Part shown: piece by piece, positions 6,165 through 8,360 of the stretch
Position numbering within the stretch: position 1 is the first letter of the stretch
Layout of the letters: each line of letters begins with the position of its first letter
Source of the DNA: XYD12-FULL-36-8 sp041739035
Lineage (GTDB): Bacteria > Bacteroidota > Ignavibacteria > Ignavibacteriales > Ignavibacteriaceae
Assembly: GCA_041739035.1 (NCBI GenBank)
Contig: JBGSOQ010000224.1
Span: 1 to 8,360, forward strand
Direction of reading: 5' to 3'
Length of the DNA stretch: 8,360 nucleotides
Notes under the pieces: model-generated
Database searches by the model: none
The model's input: only the letters and a program-made list of their open reading frames with translations
Told to the model about the DNA's origin: nothing
Made by a program: the position numbers and the translations under genes

Positions 6165-6667
6165 TCAAATACCTCCGTCAGAGTTTTTTCAAATTTTTGA
6201 CCAATTAGTTTTGTTGCTTCTTCAACAGATTCTTTTTCAACTTTAATACAATGAATGTAAAGTTCTTGCTCTTCTTTATTCACATCCACCGTTAAAGTTC
6301 CGGGAGTAAGTGTAATCGAATTACTTAATATCGTTATAGCCGAATCTTTTTTTAGCTTGGTTTTTATTTTCACAATTCCCGGTCGTATTGGTAAATTGGG
6401 ATGAATTACAAGGTAAGCCACTTCGAAATTTGCTTTAATCATTTCCCAGAAAAATTTAAATATATAGATAAAGAAATATAGTATTCGTCTAATCGGGTGC
6501 TGAGATTTTTCGGTGGTAATCAGAAAATGTCCGGCTAAAAGACTTATCAGAACTGCTAAAACTAACCCGACCAAAACCTCTTCATAACTTTTTATATCTG
6601 TTATTGCAACCCATACAATAAATGAAAAGATGAAAACAAGTATTCTGCTTTTATTTTTTACGTTCAT
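6161..6667 (-). CDS. mrpE: Mrp/Mnh cation:proton antiporter subunit E
   Basis: 168 residues from the ATG at 6667. Membrane segments at about 8-23, 31-50 and 60-80 are followed by a soluble domain with the family motif SNSITLTPGTLTVDV (115-129) and LYIHCI (136-141). The frame is open further upstream (to 6823), inside mrpD, but that extension is Cys-rich and unlike any MrpE. The ATG at 6667 has GGGAG 6 nt upstream and lies 2 nt after the mrpD stop. In Mrp complexes this subunit is needed for assembly or activity; it is not an ion channel subunit of the D/A type. Confidence 0.94.
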   Translation of the reverse strand: MNVKNKSRILVFIFSFIVWVAITDIKSYEEVLVGLVLAVLISLLAGHFLITTEKSQHPIRRILYFFIYIFKFFWEMIKANFEVAYLVIHPNLPIRPGIVKIKTKLKKDSAITILSNSITLTPGTLTVDVNKEEQELYIHCIKVEKESVEEATKLIGQKFEKTLTEVFE

Positions 6668-6669
6668 AG

Positions 6670-8145
6670 CTATCTCCCAACAACGAGATGAAGTGATGGA
6701 GTTGATTCTATAATTGCTTTTACAACCGGATCGAGAGTTAGTTCTTGGATACCCGGGACAATCATCAGGCTTGATAACAAGCAAAGCACAGCAAGTATAA
6801 TCATTGCAACATTCATGCGCCATTCAATAGGATTAATTAAAGATGAAATAATATTATCTCCTCTAAATCCGTATCGCTGAACTTTCATAAATGAAGCAAG
6901 GGTTAAAATGCTGCCTATGATGGCTAGAAAAGCATAGCCAATAAATCCAGCTTGAATGGCTGCAATTATTATAATCAGCTTACTAAAAAATCCATTAAAT
7001 GGAGGAATGCCTGAAATGGATAACGATGCTATCATTGAGGTTTGAGATGTTGTGGGTAAAATTTTAGTAAGGTTGCCCATTTTTTTAAGATTGCGTGTTC
7101 CCAATGCATATTCAACTGAACCCGCATTATAAAATAACAGCGATTTGAATATTGCATGGTTGAATAAATGAAACACCGCTCCAAGGATTCCCAATGGAGT
7201 TGCTATTCCCAATCCTAAAAGAATGTATCCTATTTGACTTATGCTATGATAGGCAAGCAGCCTCTTCATATCCCACTGACCAACTGCAAGAAATACCCCC
7301 ACTATTATAGAAATGGTTCCCAAAACCAAAAATATTTTAGTGAAAATTTCAGGTGCATTAAAAACATTATAGAAAATTCGGATAAGCACATAAATGCCGA
7401 GCGCTTTAATAAGTACTCCCGAAAGCATTGATGAGATTGGAGCCGGAGCTGAGGAGTGAGCATCAGGAAGCCATGCATGAAAAGGCATCGCCGCCGCTTT
7501 TAGTCCAAACCCTGCCAGAAATAAGCCGCCAACCCAGAATACAACTTTTTGATTTACCATTGGAATAGCTTCGGCTATTTTTGATAATGTAAGTGTAGAT
7601 GTAGAGCTGTACAAAACTGCTATTCCAATTAAAATAATTAATGATGACACTGAGCCCATTACTGCGTATTTGAATGACGCTTCAAACTCTTCTGCTCTGC
7701 CGCCATAAGCCACAAGTGCAAATGCTGAAAAAAGAGCAATTTCCATGAACACATATAAATTGAAAAGATCGCCTGTTATTATTACTCCATTCATTCCTGT
7801 TACAAGAAGCATAAACAATGCATAATATTTCCAATCCTTTGAAAGATGCCTGATGTATTGTATTGAAAATATTAATGATGTAAATGAAATAAGACTGACC
7901 ATTACAAGCATGAATGATGTAAGTGCATCCTGAACGAGCACAATTCCATAAGGTACTTTCCAAGCACTCATTTCGTATGTCACCGTTTCTTCTTTCATAA
8001 CGATAAAAGCAAACACCGAAAGTACAAGCAATGCTGAAACAGAAATAAAGCTTAAGATAATCGCCCAATCATCTTTTTTCCCGGCAATAAGAGTAATCAA
8101 GAAAGCTGCCAGCAGGGGAATAATAATGTAATAAGGAAGTATCAT
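6670..8145 (-). CDS. mrpD: Mrp/Mnh antiporter subunit D (NuoM/NuoN-like ion-translocating subunit)
   Basis: 491 residues, polytopic throughout, full family length. Ion-pathway residues of the NuoL/M/N-MrpA/D family are visible: E135 in YVFMEIALFSAFALVAYGG; K216 in GFGLKAAAMPFHAWLPDAH with the following SSAPAPISSMLSG; K247 in GVLIKALG; the H328/H330/K334 cluster in HLFNHAIFKSLLF; and K389 in GIPPFNGFFSKL. E135 corresponds by family position to the essential Glu137 of Bacillus MrpD. It transports protons (and helps Na+/H+ exchange) across the inner membrane as part of the complex. The same fold serves as MbhH in membrane-bound hydrogenases, so this could belong to either. The start has a perfect AAGGAGGT site 7 nt upstream and overlaps the mrpC stop as ATGA. 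Confidence 0.96.
   Translation of the reverse strand: MILPYYIIIPLLAAFLITLIAGKKDDWAIILSFISVSALLVLSVFAFIVMKEETVTYEMSAWKVPYGIVLVQDALTSFMLVMVSLISFTSLIFSIQYIRHLSKDWKYYALFMLLVTGMNGVIITGDLFNLYVFMEIALFSAFALVAYGGRAEEFEASFKYAVMGSVSSLIILIGIAVLYSSTSTLTLSKIAEAIPMVNQKVVFWVGGLFLAGFGLKAAAMPFHAWLPDAHSSAPAPISSMLSGVLIKALGIYVLIRIFYNVFNAPEIFTKIFLVLGTISIIVGVFLAVGQWDMKRLLAYHSISQIGYILLGLGIATPLGILGAVFHLFNHAIFKSLLFYNAGSVEYALGTRNLKKMGNLTKILPTTSQTSMIASLSISGIPPFNGFFSKLIIIIAAIQAGFIGYAFLAIIGSILTLASFMKVQRYGFRGDNIISSLINPIEWRMNVAMIILAVLCLLSSLMIVPGIQELTLDPVVKAIIESTPSLHLVVGR
6674..6678 (-). promoter_or_regulatory. Shine-Dalgarno site fixing the mrpE start
   Basis: Minus-strand GGGAG, formed by the last Gly and Arg codons of mrpD, 6 nt before the mrpE ATG at 6667. 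It supports re-initiation right after the mrpD stop and rules against the long upstream extension. Confidence 0.7.
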
Positions 8146-8360
8146 CCTGATAACCTCCTTATCTTGGTAATATCGAAAGTGTTATATTTTTCAAAGAGAC
8201 GAATGGCAAGCGCCACAAGCAAAGCGGTTGTTCCGAGTTCAATTACAATTGATGTAAGAACTAAGGCTTGTGGAAGAGGATCAACCATTTGTTTGGGAAT
8301 AGTTCCCTCGCTTAAAATAGGATAGGATGAATTATTTCTATACGCAAAAAGAATGAGCAT
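8142..8360 (-). CDS. mrpC: Mrp/Mnh antiporter subunit C (NuoK-like), C-terminal part; 5' end outside window
   Basis: 72 residues in frame to the right edge. The signature DPLPQALVLTSIVIELGTTALLVALAIRLF is the end of MrpC/MnhC, a NuoK homologue with three membrane helices. The ATG exactly at 8360 falls in the middle of the family sequence (just before the loop AYRNNSSYPIL), so it is an internal Met and about 40 residues are missing beyond the window. The stop overlaps the mrpD start as ATGA. In the complex it is a small membrane subunit beside the D/A antiporter-like subunits. Confidence 0.93.
   Translation of the reverse strand: MLILFAYRNNSSYPILSEGTIPKQMVDPLPQALVLTSIVIELGTTALLVALAIRLFEKYNTFDITKIRRLSG

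Noticed and set aside
6668..6823. Upstream extension of mrpE into mrpD.
   Set aside because: The extension is Cys-rich, unlike any MrpE, and lies entirely within the well-conserved mrpD gene in another frame; a good Shine-Dalgarno site marks the ATG at 6667.
7682..8068. 128-codon minus-strand frame inside mrpD.
   Set aside because: Shadow frame of mrpD, which is intact and conserved across this stretch.
1..8360. CRISPR arrays, tRNA or rRNA genes, insertion sequences and defence systems.
   Set aside because: I saw no direct-repeat arrays, no transposase-like frames or terminal repeats, and no tRNA-like cloverleaf; nearly all the DNA is explained by housekeeping or energy genes.

Overview
The window is AT-rich DNA (roughly 36-37% GC by eye), densely packed with bacterial genes, mostly with clear Shine-Dalgarno sites. 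The gene content (exported M3 oligopeptidase, CBM9-like lipoprotein, GH13 hydrolase with a possible export signal, dodecin, Mrp/hydrogenase-type operon) points to the Bacteroidota/Ignavibacteriota side of the tree. The frequent strong AAGGAGG-like sites fit Ignavibacteria-like organisms better than core Bacteroidia. This placement is inference; no rRNA or marker gene is present.

Layout. (1) Positions 1-965, minus strand: an AlkD-like DNA alkylation repair protein, followed after 1 nt by the first 86 codons of a GH13 alpha-amylase-family gene that runs off the left edge. (2) 1098-1307, plus strand: a stand-alone dodecin (flavin-storage protein). (3) 1332-1371: a hairpin, probably a shared terminator, between the dodecin and the convergent M3 peptidase. 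(4) 1399-3282, minus strand: an exported M3B oligoendopeptidase F-type metallopeptidase. (5) 3283-3516: a 234-bp divergent intergenic region. (6) 3517-4284, plus strand: a lipoprotein with a CBM9/DOMON-like fold signature and unusual Met/Arg-rich and Gly/Arg-rich segments. (7) 4353-8360, minus strand: one tight operon, mrpC(partial)-mrpD-mrpE-mrpF-mrpG, then a HycF/NuoI-like 2x[4Fe-4S] protein and a [NiFe]-hydrogenase maturation protease. Four junctions in this operon overlap (by 4, 4, 8 and 26 nt) and mrpD/mrpE are separated by only 2 nt.

The most interesting part is region 7. Mrp subunits C to G form most of a cation/proton antiporter module. They are followed directly by an electron-transfer subunit of the kind found in group 4 [NiFe] hydrogenases and by an endopeptidase of the HycI/HybD family that matures hydrogenase large subunits. 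This suggests the 3' half of a respiratory, ion-translocating Mrp-linked hydrogenase (analogous to archaeal Mbh and the bacterial Mrp-Mbh type). The catalytic large and small subunits, the NuoH-like anchor and MrpA/B are not in the window and would be expected beyond position 8360. Their presence there is a prediction, not an observation.
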